In this document: positions 1-9,573 of the stretch, in pieces
Layout of the letters: each line of letters starts with the position of its first letter
How positions within the stretch are numbered: the first letter of the stretch is position 1
NCBI RefSeq assembly: GCF_007858185.1
Contig: NZ_VFES01000001.1
Location: forward strand, 496,001 to 560,000
Direction of reading: 5' to 3'
Source: Pseudomonas grimontii
GTDB taxonomy: Bacteria; Pseudomonadota; Gammaproteobacteria; Pseudomonadales; Pseudomonadaceae
Length of the DNA stretch: 64,000 nucleotides
Position numbers and translations under genes: made by a program
Notes under the pieces: model-generated
Database searches by the model: none
Told to the model about the DNA's origin: nothing
The model's input: only the letters and a program-made list of their open reading frames with translations

Positions 1-980
1 CTTTCGAGCAGTTGCGTGCGGAATGCTTGCTCCGCCGCGCGTGCGTCGGGGTGATAGCGCAGTGCGCCCCCAGGGCGGAACGGAAAGTACGACAACACAC
101 CCAGGGCCGCGACGCGAATCAGCAGCAGAGGCACCGGAATTATGGTGTCCCAGGGCACGAAGGGAACGGCCGCCACCACCGTTACCCCCGCTGTCAGGCC
201 CAGTGAGTCAATCTCCGGTTGAGCCCCTGTCTCATCAATGGCCGCATTCAACAGGGTGTACATCTCGCGGGTCAGCCCGCTATCGGCACGGTTGCGCCAG
301 GCGTCCAGCACATCGAACTGCAGCAGCGTCCTGGCTGAAACACTCATCAGGCGGCGCAGTGTGCCGTTATCCCCCAAGGTGGCGTTGATGCGGGTTTTCA
401 GCTGGCCGCCCAGGTCCAGTTCGCGTGCCACGTCGATAAACGCTTGTGCCGAGAGGCTGCGATCATCGCCTGGCCCCGCGACATGACTGGCTTGTACCAG
501 GCTGTAGCCGGACTCTGTGGTCCTGCCGTAGGTGAAGCCAAAGTTGACGCAGGCCGCCTCCCACAGGGACATGCTTTTGACGTGATCGACGTAGTGCCAG
601 TCTTGCGTGTAGGAGCGGCGACGGAATCGGGTCCGTTCTTTACGTTCAGGTTCCCAAGGGAAGGGCTGTTCTACTTTTTCCCGGTAAACGGTGTTGAACC
701 GGAAGGCTTCGGGGTCACGCCCGTCAATGCGGCTGCGCAATTGGGCCAGGCCTTCGGTCTTGAAGGCCTGTACCACGCGCTCTTTTTCGGTTTCAACTGC
801 GTTAAGGGCCGCCAGGGCTTCGCGTTGCAGTCTCACATAGCGTTTTTTTTCATCGGGCGTGAGGGCGCCCAATGCATGCGTCAAGTTATGCCGGATCTGC
901 TCCACAGCTTCCTGCTGTGCCCAGGAGGTGCTCGATTGCAGATTGCCGGATAAGCCGTTGAGTAATTGAGAAGTCGGCAT
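1..980 (-). CDS. DUF6543 (dermonecrotic-toxin-like) protein, N-terminal part
   Basis: Open frame of about 326 codons on the minus strand that runs off the left edge, so the C-terminus is missing. It starts at ATG 980 with a GAAAGG-like ribosome site about 10 bases upstream and begins MPTSQLLNGLSG. The charged, helical N-terminus, the segment around DWHYVDHVKSMSLWEAACVN and the later hydrophobic stretch (about residues 275-310, VTVVAAVPFVPWD) resemble the large Pseudomonas proteins annotated as dermonecrotic toxin domain (DUF6543) proteins. These are often well over 1000 residues and their function is mostly unproven. No catalytic region is visible here. Family assignment is by resemblance; toxicity is not shown. 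Confidence 0.7.
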   Translation of the reverse strand, partial: MPTSQLLNGLSGNLQSSTSWAQQEAVEQIRHNLTHALGALTPDEKKRYVRLQREALAALNAVETEKERVVQAFKTEGLAQLRSRIDGRDPEAFRFNTVYREKVEQPFPWEPERKERTRFRRRSYTQDWHYVDHVKSMSLWEAACVNFGFTYGRTTESGYSLVQASHVAGPGDDRSLSAQAFIDVARELDLGGQLKTRINATLGDNGTLRRLMSVSARTLLQFDVLDAWRNRADSGLTREMYTLLNAAIDETGAQPEIDSLGLTAGVTVVAAVPFVPWDTIIPVPLLLIRVAALGVLSYFPFRPGGALRYHPDARAAEQAFRTQLLE

Positions 981-1050
981 GGATGGGTGGCCTTTCACAT
1001 ATTGAGTGGAAGGCCGATGTAATCACCACGCGCACGATGCCAGGGGTTAA

Positions 1051-2184
1051 CTATTTACCCGTAGCGAGAGGGCGGTGCCGGGAGGCATCCAGGTTTTTAA
1101 TGAACTCCAGCCAGGCCGCCAGTGCAGCCATCAGCAACAGGCCCAGCAGTGCGCTGAACACCTGCATCGGCCAGGCATCCTCGACCTGGGCGTTGAGCAT
1201 GTCGGCCAGCGGCGCCAGCAATACTCCCAGGCAGAACACCTCCAACGAATAGCGGCCCATGCGGCAGCTCTGTTGCGCCAGCCAGTTTTGCGTCCAGGCA
1301 CGACCCGGCAGCAGCTTGGCGGTGACATACGCCAAGGCGAGAAAGTGCACCAGGCGCACCGGTGAAAGGTCGGTCTTGCTGATGGGGTACAACATGTTGC
1401 TGACGATGGCGGGCATCCAGGCATCGTGAAGGTGCGGCCAGCGCCAGGACAATGTAATCACCCCGGCCAGCAGGGCATAGGCTGCCGCCGCGATAAACAA
1501 CGGTTGCCGGCGCAGCGGCCGGGTATCGGGCGCGCGGGCCTGGCCGGCCTGCACCGCCGCCGCGCCGCCGAGGATAAACAGAAACTGCCAGGTCACCGGG
1601 TTGAAGTACCACACACCGTCGGCAATCGCCCGCAGGTTCCAGCCCATCCAGGGCGCCAGCAGATACACCGTCATCGACAGCCCCACCACCACCCACGTTT
1701 TGCGCAACAGCAGCGGCAACACCAGCGGCAAGCCGGCAAGCAGCACGATATACAGCGGCAACGGGTCCATCAGGTTGGGTTTGAAACGCAGCAGCAATTC
1801 ATCGGTCAGGGCCTGTTGTGGGTGGGTGACGAAGTGCGTCAGGCCCATCTCCTCGACCAGGTCGCGGGTCTCCACATGGCTGTTGGCGAAGAACACGATA
1901 CCCATCAGCATCGCCAGCAAAAAGATGTGCACTACGTACAACACCCAGGCTCGGCGCAGGATTTTCAGGGCGGTGATCCAATATCCTTCGGCCTGCAGAA
2001 TTTTGCCGTAGGCCAGTACGCAGGCATAACCGGCGAGGAACACAAACACTTCCGCAGCATCGCTGAAACCGAAATTGCGCAGGGTGATCTGGCCGAGGGG
2101 GTTGTGGGGGACGTGATCCCAGAAAATGAAGATCAACGCCAGGCCCCGAAAAAAATCGATGCGCGGGTCGCGTCCGTTCAGCAT
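1051..2184 (-). CDS. opgC: OpgC-family membrane acyltransferase
   Basis: Integral membrane protein of 377 residues with about ten hydrophobic segments. It starts MLNGRDPRIDFFRG, and the N-terminal D-x-x-x-D-F-F-R-G followed by a W-D-H motif (residues 22-24) is typical of the OpgC / acyltransferase 3 superfamily. OpgC proteins transfer succinyl groups to osmoregulated periplasmic glucans at the inner membrane. Start 2184 was chosen because everything upstream lacks hydrophobic character and the homologous part begins here; its ribosome site is weak. It is transcribed away from the gtr cassette and lies 7 kb from opgD, so a role in periplasmic glucan decoration is plausible. Substrate and acyl donor are inferred from the family. 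Confidence 0.8.
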   Translation of the reverse strand: MLNGRDPRIDFFRGLALIFIFWDHVPHNPLGQITLRNFGFSDAAEVFVFLAGYACVLAYGKILQAEGYWITALKILRRAWVLYVVHIFLLAMLMGIVFFANSHVETRDLVEEMGLTHFVTHPQQALTDELLLRFKPNLMDPLPLYIVLLAGLPLVLPLLLRKTWVVVGLSMTVYLLAPWMGWNLRAIADGVWYFNPVTWQFLFILGGAAAVQAGQARAPDTRPLRRQPLFIAAAAYALLAGVITLSWRWPHLHDAWMPAIVSNMLYPISKTDLSPVRLVHFLALAYVTAKLLPGRAWTQNWLAQQSCRMGRYSLEVFCLGVLLAPLADMLNAQVEDAWPMQVFSALLGLLLMAALAAWLEFIKNLDASRHRPLATGK

Positions 2185-2405
2185 GGCAGCGGGCTCTTGA
2201 ACTGAGGGTTTAGTAATGACAGGCAAGCGGCGGTGAAGTCTTACGCCGTGCGTCGGGCGGGCGCAGGTTGGCGACATTTGTAAGCAATTGCAAAGGCCGG
2301 GTATTACAGAATGTCTCAACCGCGCGACGGGTACCTGTTAATTCTGACAGTAGACGAACAATGACGGACGTGGCTTGCTGGAGGCAGGCGGAACAGGGCG
2401 ACGGC

Positions 2406-2780
2406 ATGGCCAGACTGTGGAAGGGATTCTCCAGCTACACGGTGATTGGGGTCGCCAATACGCTGATCCATTGGCAGCTGTTTTTTGTGTTCAGGGCTGT
2501 ACTGGACCTTAGCCAGGCCGTGAGCAACTTTCTCGCCTTTTGCGTGGCGGCGTCCTTCTCGTTTTATGTCAACGCGATCTACACCTTTGCCATGTCTGCA
2601 TCGTTGGCCCGTTACCTGGTGTTCATGGCGTGCATGGGCGGTTTGAGCCTGGGCGTGGGCTGGCTGGCGGACCGCTGGCGTGCGCCGGGGATCGTCACGG
2701 TGGTGGTGTTTTCGCTGGTCAGCCTGGTGTGCGGTTTTTTGTTGTCACGCTGGGTGGTGTTCCGCGAGCGTGGGCAATGA
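2406..2780 (+). CDS. gtrA: GtrA-family small membrane protein (putative glycolipid flippase)
   Basis: Protein of 124 residues with four predicted membrane helices (about residues 12-32, 38-58, 65-85 and 95-115). It belongs to the GtrA-like family, whose members are thought to flip undecaprenyl-phosphate-glucose across the inner membrane. I chose ATG 2406 ([11 protein letters not shown]) because the conserved part begins here; an upstream in-frame ATG at 2361 would add a polar tail. Its stop overlaps the start of the next gene (ATGA, 2777-2780), so it is translationally coupled to the bactoprenol glucosyltransferase. Together with the two following genes it forms a gtrA-gtrB-gtrX glucosylation cassette. 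Confidence 0.85.
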   Translation: MARLWKGFSSYTVIGVANTLIHWQLFFVFRAVLDLSQAVSNFLAFCVAASFSFYVNAIYTFAMSASLARYLVFMACMGGLSLGVGWLADRWRAPGIVTVVVFSLVSLVCGFLLSRWVVFRERGQ

Positions 2781-3760
2781 GGATTTCGCTGATCGTGCCG
2801 GTGTTTAACGAGGAACAGGCCATCGAACCGTTCTATCGCGCGGTACGCGAGGCACCCGGTTTGCAGGCTCACGGCATCGAGATAGTGCTTATCGACGATG
2901 GCAGCACCGACCGTACGGCCGAGCGTGCCCGGGCCCTGGCGATGGTTGACAGCGATATGGTGTTGATCAATCTGTCGCGCAACTTTGGCAAGGAGGCCGC
3001 GCTGTTCGCCGGGCTTGAATACGCCACGGGCGAGGCCGTGGTGCCTATGGACGTGGACCTGCAAGATCCGGTCAACGTGATTCCGCGCTTGATCCATGAA
3101 TGGCGGAACGGCGCCGATGTGGTGCTGGCCAAGCGTCGGGACCGCTCCAGCGATGGCTACCTCAAACGCCGTAGCGCGTCGTTGTTCTATCACCTGCTTA
3201 ATCGAATTTCCTACACGCATATCGAAGAAAACGTCGGCGACTTCCGGCTGATGGACCGCAAGGTGGTGGATGTGATCAAGGCCCTGCCCGAACAGCAACT
3301 GTTCATGAAGGGGGTGTTGTCCTGGGCGGGGTTCGGCGTGGCCATTGTCGAGTACGACCGTGCCCCCCGCACGGTGGGCCAGAGCAAATTCAACGCGTGG
3401 AAACTGTGGAACCTGGCATTGGATGGCATCACCTCGTTCAGCACCTTGCCGTTGCGGTTGTGGAGTTATATCGGTGGCGTGATTTCGCTGATCGCATTGG
3501 TGTATGCCGGGTACCTCGTGCTGGACAAAGTACTGTTTGGTAATGAGGTGCCTGGGTACCCATCGTTGATGACGGCGATCTTGTTCCTGGGAGGGGTGCA
3601 GCTGATTGGGATCGGGATACTGGGGGAATATGTGGGGCGCATCTATATGGAAACTAAGCACCGGCCGCGTTATGTGGTTAAAGGCGTTGTGAGTCGGGGC
3701 GAGCAAGTCGCCGAAGAGGCAGGTGTTTGGAGTGATCTTAAGGGAGGCGCCGAAAAGTGA
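2777..3760 (+). CDS. gtrB: GtrB-type polyprenyl-phosphate glycosyltransferase (GT2)
   Basis: Protein of 327 residues. The N-terminal GT-A domain shows the GT2 nucleotide-sugar motif IDDGSTD (residues 39-45), a D-x-D metal site (D92/D94 in MDVDLQDP) and the R-N-F-G-K-E motif of ArnC/DPM1/GtrB enzymes. Two C-terminal membrane helices (about 230-290) anchor it in the inner membrane. The family transfers a sugar, usually glucose, from UDP-sugar to undecaprenyl phosphate on the cytoplasmic side. Start 2777 overlaps the gtrA stop (ATGA), and the stop overlaps the GTG start of the third gene. It supplies the lipid-linked donor for the GtrII-like protein next to it; the sugar is inferred. Confidence 0.9.
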   Translation: MRISLIVPVFNEEQAIEPFYRAVREAPGLQAHGIEIVLIDDGSTDRTAERARALAMVDSDMVLINLSRNFGKEAALFAGLEYATGEAVVPMDVDLQDPVNVIPRLIHEWRNGADVVLAKRRDRSSDGYLKRRSASLFYHLLNRISYTHIEENVGDFRLMDRKVVDVIKALPEQQLFMKGVLSWAGFGVAIVEYDRAPRTVGQSKFNAWKLWNLALDGITSFSTLPLRLWSYIGGVISLIALVYAGYLVLDKVLFGNEVPGYPSLMTAILFLGGVQLIGIGILGEYVGRIYMETKHRPRYVVKGVVSRGEQVAEEAGVWSDLKGGAEK

Positions 3761-5238
3761 TTACCTATGAATGGTCGAGGAAGGAAAGTTTTATATTCTT
3801 TTTAGTGGCTGTTTTAGTCTATGTGTATCCCTTGACCCTGGCTGACTACTTTTACGTTGAAGATAGCTTTAGGGCTGCGTATGGGTACGCGTCATGGCGT
3901 GCTGAAGGGCGTTTTTTAATTGACGGTTTTTATCATTTCTTATCCCTCTCAAATGGCGCCCCAGACTCATCCCCATTGGGCCTGTTGGTCGCGTGCGTGG
4001 TCATGGCTACCGCATTGGAGAAGCTCGCATTTCATTACTTTTGTCACGTGAATGTGTTTTCGTCGATGGTGGTGTTGCCGGTGTTTTTCAGTCCCTTGTT
4101 TTTGAGTGATCTTGCTTATAAATACGACGGCCCTGTGATGACTGTAGGGTTGGCGATGATGGTATTTGCTATCACCTTTAAGTCTGAACGGAAATGGCTG
4201 GAGTGGTGGGGCAGCACGTTACTGGTTGGCAGTGCGCTGTGTATTTATCAGCCACTTATCAATGCGTTTTTCGGATTGTGTTGCATCGAATTGTACAGAG
4301 CGATTAAAGATAAAAAAGCAACCCGTGAATGGGTGATGTTGGGTTTGGAAAAGGCCATGCAGGCAGGCGTTGCCTCGCTTTTTTATCTTTGTGCGATCGT
4401 TCCCTTTATGGGCACGGAACGGCAGCAGCTTCTTGCTTTGGATAAGGATTGGCCGGTTGTCATGTTCCAGCGTTTAGAAAATGCGGAAGAAAGAATTCGC
4501 CCTTTATATACGGGCGATAGTGCCTGGTTTTTTGGTGTGATGGCGATTCTGTTTGGGATGGGTTACGCCTGGGCTGGTTTTTCTGCATTGCGTGAGCGTC
4601 CAGGGTGGGTGAGTAAAGTGCTGGTGAGTTTGGCTTATATATCGATAGTGCCGCTGCTGATAATGTCTGTGCCGGGAATCATGCTTGTTTTTTTCTATGA
4701 AAATAATGATGCAAGGGCGATGTTGGGGAGCGGGCCTTTGCTGGTCTTTATAGTCCTGGTGATCCATCAATGGTTGAATGCTGTGCAGCGCAATTTGACG
4801 GTGTTTGTTGTGCTGCCAATAATTTTATTTTTGTCAATTTCTTATAGTTATGGGCGAGTCTTGAGCCTGAAGAAGGAATTGGAAACCAGCGTGATGAGTA
4901 GTTTGGCTTATTCGCTGACTTCTAATGCGGCGCTGGCCTCGGTGGAGGTTTTTTACTTTAATGCCAGTGCTCAGGATTATTGGTTGCCAGCCTCTGCCGG
5001 AACCGTTTCGATCATGCCGGTTATGCCGTATTTAGTGGCTGCTGATTTTCTGTTTTTACCTGAGGCAATGGCCAGGGTAGGGATCACTAATGTGGTACAG
5101 GCCAGCCATGAACATTCGGCCGGAGTACGACTGAAACCCGATGCTCGACCCATAGTCGATAACTGGTTTTACTCCATTTACGTGGAGGATGGGGATGGTT
5201 ATATCGTCATGAAAAAACAGCCTCGCGTTAATCCATGA
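3757..5238 (+). CDS. GtrII-like polytopic glucosyltransferase (cassette-specific gtrX)
   Basis: Polytopic membrane protein of 493 residues with about ten hydrophobic segments. The N-terminal motif YVEDSFRA and the following large-loop sequence resemble the GtrII family of O-antigen glucosyltransferases, which take glucose from undecaprenyl-phosphate in the periplasm and add it to O-antigen. The start is GTG 3757, overlapping the gtrB stop (GTGA). The gene is clearly AT-richer than its neighbours and uses codons such as TTA, ATA and AAA much more often, as expected of the specificity gene of a horizontally exchanged serotype cassette. A short hairpin (5248-5264) lies just after the stop. Acceptor and linkage cannot be read from sequence. 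Confidence 0.75.
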   Translation: MITYEWSRKESFIFFLVAVLVYVYPLTLADYFYVEDSFRAAYGYASWRAEGRFLIDGFYHFLSLSNGAPDSSPLGLLVACVVMATALEKLAFHYFCHVNVFSSMVVLPVFFSPLFLSDLAYKYDGPVMTVGLAMMVFAITFKSERKWLEWWGSTLLVGSALCIYQPLINAFFGLCCIELYRAIKDKKATREWVMLGLEKAMQAGVASLFYLCAIVPFMGTERQQLLALDKDWPVVMFQRLENAEERIRPLYTGDSAWFFGVMAILFGMGYAWAGFSALRERPGWVSKVLVSLAYISIVPLLIMSVPGIMLVFFYENNDARAMLGSGPLLVFIVLVIHQWLNAVQRNLTVFVVLPIILFLSISYSYGRVLSLKKELETSVMSSLAYSLTSNAALASVEVFYFNASAQDYWLPASAGTVSIMPVMPYLVAADFLFLPEAMARVGITNVVQASHEHSAGVRLKPDARPIVDNWFYSIYVEDGDGYIVMKKQPRVNP

Positions 5239-5310
5239 AGGAACTGCCAACTGCCAGGCAGTTGCTTCAACGATACCGCCGATGGTCCGGTTCAGCGGGA
5301 AAAGGGTGAA

Positions 5311-5595
5311 TTAGAACGCATCCATCAACAGCACTTTGCACGGCTTGGCCTGGTGCTCATTGATCTGCGGCACCAGCCGGGTGAAGTGTTCGGTCTGGCA
5401 GTGCGCATCCAGCGCGGCCTGGTCGGGCCATTGCTCGATGAAAATGAAGTGCCCCGGATCTTTTTGATCGACAAACAGATCGTAGGCGATGCACAGCGGT
5501 TCCTGGCGGGTCTTTTCCACCAGCTCGGCATACCAGGGGCGCACGGTATCGAGGTATTCGGGCTTGATGAAATCTTCAGCGATGACTTTCAACAC
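5311..5595 (-). CDS. Antibiotic-biosynthesis-monooxygenase (ABM) domain protein, YgiN-like
   Basis: Single-domain protein of 94 residues (MLKVIAEDFIKPEYLD...). The ABM ferredoxin-like fold is indicated by the pattern of an N-terminal strand, the central HFIFIEQWPDQAALDAH motif and the short C-terminal strand. Relatives such as YgiN act as small quinol monooxygenases or detoxify reactive organic molecules; the actual substrate is unknown. It begins 12 bases after the stop of the glutamate-synthase-like gene on the same strand and is probably co-transcribed with it. Confidence 0.8.
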   Translation of the reverse strand: MLKVIAEDFIKPEYLDTVRPWYAELVEKTRQEPLCIAYDLFVDQKDPGHFIFIEQWPDQAALDAHCQTEHFTRLVPQINEHQAKPCKVLLMDAF

Positions 5596-5607
5596 GATCT
5601 GAATCCT

Positions 5608-7227
5608 TTAAGCAGCGGCGACTTCGTGGGGCTCAAAACTGTCTGCGCGCGCCATCTGCCACATGCGCGAATAGAACTCGCCGTTGACTTCGCCGGTGAG
5701 CAATTCACCCGGCTTGAGGAATACATGCAACTGCGAGAACAGCTTGATCTCGGTGGCCGACATACGCCGCACCAGATGCTTGGCCGACAGCTGCGACGGG
5801 TGATCCAGGCCTGCCGCCGCCAGCATCTCGGCCAGGGCCTTGAGGGTGTTACGGTGGAAGTTGAACACGCGCTGGGCCTTGTCCGGTACTACCAGGGCGC
5901 GTTGGCGCAATGGGTCCTGGGTGGCGACGCCGGTCGGGCACTTATTGGTGTGACAGCTTTGCGACTGAATGCAGCCGATGGCAAACATGAAGCCGCGCGC
6001 CGAGTTGGTCCAGTCGGCGCCGATGGCCAGCACGCTGGCAATATCGAAGGCGCTGACGATCTTACCGCTGGCGCCCAGCTTGATCTTGTCGCGCAGGTTC
6101 AGGCCCACCAGGGTGTTGTGCACGAACAGCAGGCCTTCACGCAGCGGCACGCCGATATGGTCGGTGAACTCCACGGGCGCGGCGCCGGTGCCGCCTTCCT
6201 TGCCGTCGACCACGATAAAGTCCGGGAGGATGCCGGTTTCGAGCATGGCCTTGGCAATGCCCATGAACTCCCAGGGGTGGCCCAGGCAGAACTTGAAACC
6301 CACCGGCTTGCCGCCGGACAGTTCGCGCAGTTGCGCGATGAATTGCATCAGTTCGATAGGCGTGGAGAACGCACTGTGGCGTGACGGCGAGATGCAGTCT
6401 TCGCCCATCAGGATGCCGCGCGTTTCGGCGATCTCTTTAGTCACCTTATGCTTGGGCAGGATCCCGCCATGGCCGGGTTTGGCACCCTGGCTCATCTTGA
6501 TTTCGATCATGCGCACCTGCGGGTTCTGCGCCTGCACGGCAAAGCGCTCCGGGTCGAAACGGCCGTCGCTGGTGCGGCAGCCGAAGTAGCCGCTACCCAA
6601 TTCCCAGGTCAGGTCGCCGCCGTTTTCGCGGTGATAGGAACTGATGCTGCCTTCGCCGGTGTCATGGGCGAAATTGCCGAGCTTGGCGCCTTGGTTGAGT
6701 GCGCGAATTGCGTTGGCGCTCAACGAGCCAAAGCTCATCGCCGAGATATTGAACACCGACGCCGAATACGGCTGCGTGCATTGCGGGCCGCCGACCATTA
6801 CGCGAAAGGCGCTGGGGTCGCTCAGCGGCGCGGGGCGCATGGAGTGGCCGATAAATTCGAAGCCCGACTGGTAGACGTCGATCAGGGTGCCGAAGGGCTT
6901 GTCGGCGGTTTCGTTCTTGGCGCGCGAGTAAACCAGCGAGCGTTGCGAGCGCGAGAAGGGCAGGGCGTCGCTGTCGGATTCCAGCAGGTACTGGCGAATT
7001 TCCGGGCGGATGGCTTCCACCAGGTAACGGATATTGCCCAGGATCGGGTAGTTGCGGCGCACGGCGTGGGGGCTTTGCAACAGGTCGAAAATACCGATCA
7101 GGCTCAACACACCGGTGACCAGGCTGATGGGCCACAGCCATTCGTGTTGGATAAAGGGGAGGCTGGCGAGGGTGAAAATGACGCACACGGCAAAGAAGGC
7201 GTAACGGCTTAGCAAGGACAGGCTCAT
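5608..7227 (-). CDS. FMN-binding glutamate-synthase-family protein with membrane anchor
   Basis: Protein of 539 residues. It starts MSLSLLSRYAFF with two N-terminal hydrophobic segments (about 5-22 and 30-50), then a domain matching the synthase part of GltB: the GEGSIS motif (DTGEGSISSYHRENGG), KPGHGG, the DGKEGGTGAAP FMN-site motif, and a cysteine cluster CIQSQSCHTNKCPTG. Full GltB also has an amidotransferase domain, absent here, so this is a stand-alone GltS/YerD-like protein. Such proteins are expected to bind FMN, but their reaction is not established. A clear AAGGAA ribosome site precedes ATG 7227. It probably forms an operon with the ABM protein downstream. Confidence 0.85.
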   Translation of the reverse strand: MSLSLLSRYAFFAVCVIFTLASLPFIQHEWLWPISLVTGVLSLIGIFDLLQSPHAVRRNYPILGNIRYLVEAIRPEIRQYLLESDSDALPFSRSQRSLVYSRAKNETADKPFGTLIDVYQSGFEFIGHSMRPAPLSDPSAFRVMVGGPQCTQPYSASVFNISAMSFGSLSANAIRALNQGAKLGNFAHDTGEGSISSYHRENGGDLTWELGSGYFGCRTSDGRFDPERFAVQAQNPQVRMIEIKMSQGAKPGHGGILPKHKVTKEIAETRGILMGEDCISPSRHSAFSTPIELMQFIAQLRELSGGKPVGFKFCLGHPWEFMGIAKAMLETGILPDFIVVDGKEGGTGAAPVEFTDHIGVPLREGLLFVHNTLVGLNLRDKIKLGASGKIVSAFDIASVLAIGADWTNSARGFMFAIGCIQSQSCHTNKCPTGVATQDPLRQRALVVPDKAQRVFNFHRNTLKALAEMLAAAGLDHPSQLSAKHLVRRMSATEIKLFSQLHVFLKPGELLTGEVNGEFYSRMWQMARADSFEPHEVAAA

Positions 7228-7308
7228 ACGGTTTCCTTGGGTTCGGACTCTCAGGTCGATCCGGCATTTTGCGCCAGTAATGAAACTCCAGACAACCTGC
7301 GGGTGTAC

Positions 7309-9573
7309 TCAGTTTGACCCTTGTGATGGAACGGACTGGCCCGAAATAGACAATGCGCGGCTATCGGTCACTTCAAAGCGGGCGTGGTTTTCGGTGGTCG
7401 AATCTGCCCCGACGAAGACGGTGAACGTGCCGGCCTCAACCACCGGCGAAAAATCGCTATCCAGCAGGGCGAAGTCCCCTTGGTCAAGGGTGAAGGTCAG
7501 GTCCCGAGCCTCGCCAGGCGCTAAATGCACTTTGCGAAAGCCGCGTAATTGGCGAACCGGACGGGTCACGCTGGCGACATCATCGCGCAGGTATAACTGC
7601 ACGATTTCTTCCCCTGAGCGCGCTCCGGTATTGGTGACCGTGACCGTTACGTCCAGTGATTGGGTGGACGCCAGCCGCTGGGCGCTGAGCCGTGGCGTGG
7701 AGTAGCTGAACGAGGTGTAGCTCAGGCCGAAACCGAAGGGATACAGCGGCGTCCAGTGCTCATCGATGTAGGCAGACGCATAACGTCCATCGCCGCTGGG
7801 CGGACGGCCGGTATTTTTGTGCGCGTAGTAGAGGGGGATCTGTCCCTCGCTGCGAGGGAACGTGATCGGCAGTTTGCCGCTGGGGTTGACGTCACCGAAC
7901 AGAATATCGGCCACGGCATTGCCCATCTCACTGCCCAGGAACCAGGTTTCCAGCAGCGCCGGCGCCTGGCGCACGGTCGGCGAGAGCACCAGCGGGCGGC
8001 CATTCATCAGCAGGATGACCACCGGTTTGCCGGTGTCCAGCAGGGCACGCAACAGCGCCTCCTGGGCACCCGGCAAGCCCAGGTCCGCGCGACTGCGGGC
8101 TTCGCCGCTTTGATCTGCTTGCTCGCCGAGCACGGCGACCACCACCTCGGCAAGCCGGGCGGCCTGTCGGACCGTGTTGAGGTTCTCAGCCTCTTTGCTG
8201 ACGGGCGAAGCGCCTGGCAGGTAAACCACCTCAGTGTCAGCGGCGACGGCGCGGCGTATGCCCTGCAAGACCGTGATCGACTCTTCGGGGTGACCCGCCA
8301 AGGCCCACGGGCCGATCGTGGCCTCGGCATCCGTGGCCAGGCTGCCGACCACTAGCACGTTACGCAGGTGCTTGGGCAGCGGCAGCAGGGCATCGGTATT
8401 TTTCAACAGTACGATGGACTTCTGCGCGGCCTCACGGGCCAGGGCTCGGTGCTGCGGTGTCAGGACATTGGCCCGTTGCCGGGCCTCATCGCTGTAGCGG
8501 TAAGGATCTTCAAACAGCCCCAGGCGTTGCTTGGCCTGGAGTACACGGCGCACCGCATCATCCACGGCGGTCAGGGGAACCTCGCCATTGCGCACCAGCG
8601 CGGGCAGGTGTTGACGGTAGGTCTGGCTGGCCATGTCGATGTCCACGCCGGCGTTGAACGCCAGCCTTGCCCTGTCGGCCGGACCGCGTGCGATGCCGTG
8701 CTGGCTCAGCTCCCAGATGGCGTTGAAGTCACTGACAATCAGGCCACCGAACCTCCATTGATTGCGCAGCACGCCGGTTAACAGGGCGGTGTTGCTGTGC
8801 AGGGGAACCCCGGCCAGTTCGTTAAACGAGGGCATGATCCCATCGACGCCAGCCGCTACGGCCGCCTGGAAAGGCGGCAAGTACACTTCGCGCAACGTGC
8901 GTTCCGACACGTCGGCGACGTTGTAGTCGCGCCCGCCTTCGGCCGCGCCATAGGTCACGAAGTGTTTCGCGGTCGCCAGCATAAAGGAGGGGTCTGGAGG
9001 CCCCGCGCCGTGGAACCCCTGCACCTTGGCGCTGGCCAGCGCCGCGCCCAGGAACGGGTCCTCACCGGAACCTTCCACCACGCGGCCCCAACGTGGGTCT
9101 CGGGCAATGTCGACCATGGGGGCGAAGGTCCAATGCACGCCGCTGGCCGTAGCTTCAACGGCCGCCGCGCGAGCGGTCCGCTGTGCCAGGGCAGGATCCC
9201 AGGCCGCGGCTTCTGCCAGCGGCACGGGAAATACAGTACGAAAGCCGTGAATCACATCGAAAGCAAACAACAGCGGTATATGCAGGCGCGAGCGCATGAC
9301 GACCTGTTCCTGTAACCGGCGGGTCTGCTCGAAACCGTAGGCGCCGAGGACCGAGCCAACGGTGCTCATGGGCAGTTGCGCCAGTTCGCCTTGGTCAATG
9401 ACGGGGCCGGTAGGCGTGTCTTGGACGCCGAGTTGGTTGAGTTGGTCGACTTTTTCTTCGAGCGTCATATGCTGCAACAAGCCCTCTATGAAGTCATGCT
9501 CGTTGGCAGGGAGGGCGCTGCCGCTGATACTGAGCGCCAGGTAGAACAGCACCAAATTGCTCCAGAGCCTCAC
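7309..9573 (-). CDS. bglX: Periplasmic glycoside hydrolase family 3 beta-glucosidase (BglX-like)
   Basis: Protein of 754 residues with a Sec signal peptide (about residues 1-22). Domains follow the GH3 order: TIM-barrel domain (about 30-380) with KHF at 203-205 and the nucleophile Asp282 in VSDFNAIW; alpha/beta sandwich domain (about 390-600); C-terminal fibronectin-III-like domain (about 660-735). BglX-type enzymes remove terminal beta-linked glucose from oligosaccharides in the periplasm. The start is GTG 9573, overlapping the opgD stop (GTGA), so it is coupled to opgD. That pairing suggests beta-1,2-glucan fragments from periplasmic glucans as substrate; this is inference. Confidence 0.88.
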   Translation of the reverse strand: MRLWSNLVLFYLALSISGSALPANEHDFIEGLLQHMTLEEKVDQLNQLGVQDTPTGPVIDQGELAQLPMSTVGSVLGAYGFEQTRRLQEQVVMRSRLHIPLLFAFDVIHGFRTVFPVPLAEAAAWDPALAQRTARAAAVEATASGVHWTFAPMVDIARDPRWGRVVEGSGEDPFLGAALASAKVQGFHGAGPPDPSFMLATAKHFVTYGAAEGGRDYNVADVSERTLREVYLPPFQAAVAAGVDGIMPSFNELAGVPLHSNTALLTGVLRNQWRFGGLIVSDFNAIWELSQHGIARGPADRARLAFNAGVDIDMASQTYRQHLPALVRNGEVPLTAVDDAVRRVLQAKQRLGLFEDPYRYSDEARQRANVLTPQHRALAREAAQKSIVLLKNTDALLPLPKHLRNVLVVGSLATDAEATIGPWALAGHPEESITVLQGIRRAVAADTEVVYLPGASPVSKEAENLNTVRQAARLAEVVVAVLGEQADQSGEARSRADLGLPGAQEALLRALLDTGKPVVILLMNGRPLVLSPTVRQAPALLETWFLGSEMGNAVADILFGDVNPSGKLPITFPRSEGQIPLYYAHKNTGRPPSGDGRYASAYIDEHWTPLYPFGFGLSYTSFSYSTPRLSAQRLASTQSLDVTVTVTNTGARSGEEIVQLYLRDDVASVTRPVRQLRGFRKVHLAPGEARDLTFTLDQGDFALLDSDFSPVVEAGTFTVFVGADSTTENHARFEVTDSRALSISGQSVPSQGSN

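Noticed and set aside
2540..2776. N-terminal extension of the GtrB protein from an earlier in-frame start
   Set aside because: The extension overlaps gtrA in another frame, lacks hydrophobic or conserved features, and the GT2 fold begins exactly at ATG 2777.
3757..5238. Prophage carrying the gtr cassette
   Set aside because: No integrase, phage structural gene or att repeat is present; only base composition suggests transfer.
5248..5264. Terminator after the GtrII-like gene
   Set aside because: The stem CAACTGC / GCAGTTG is short and has no T run, so termination is not supported.
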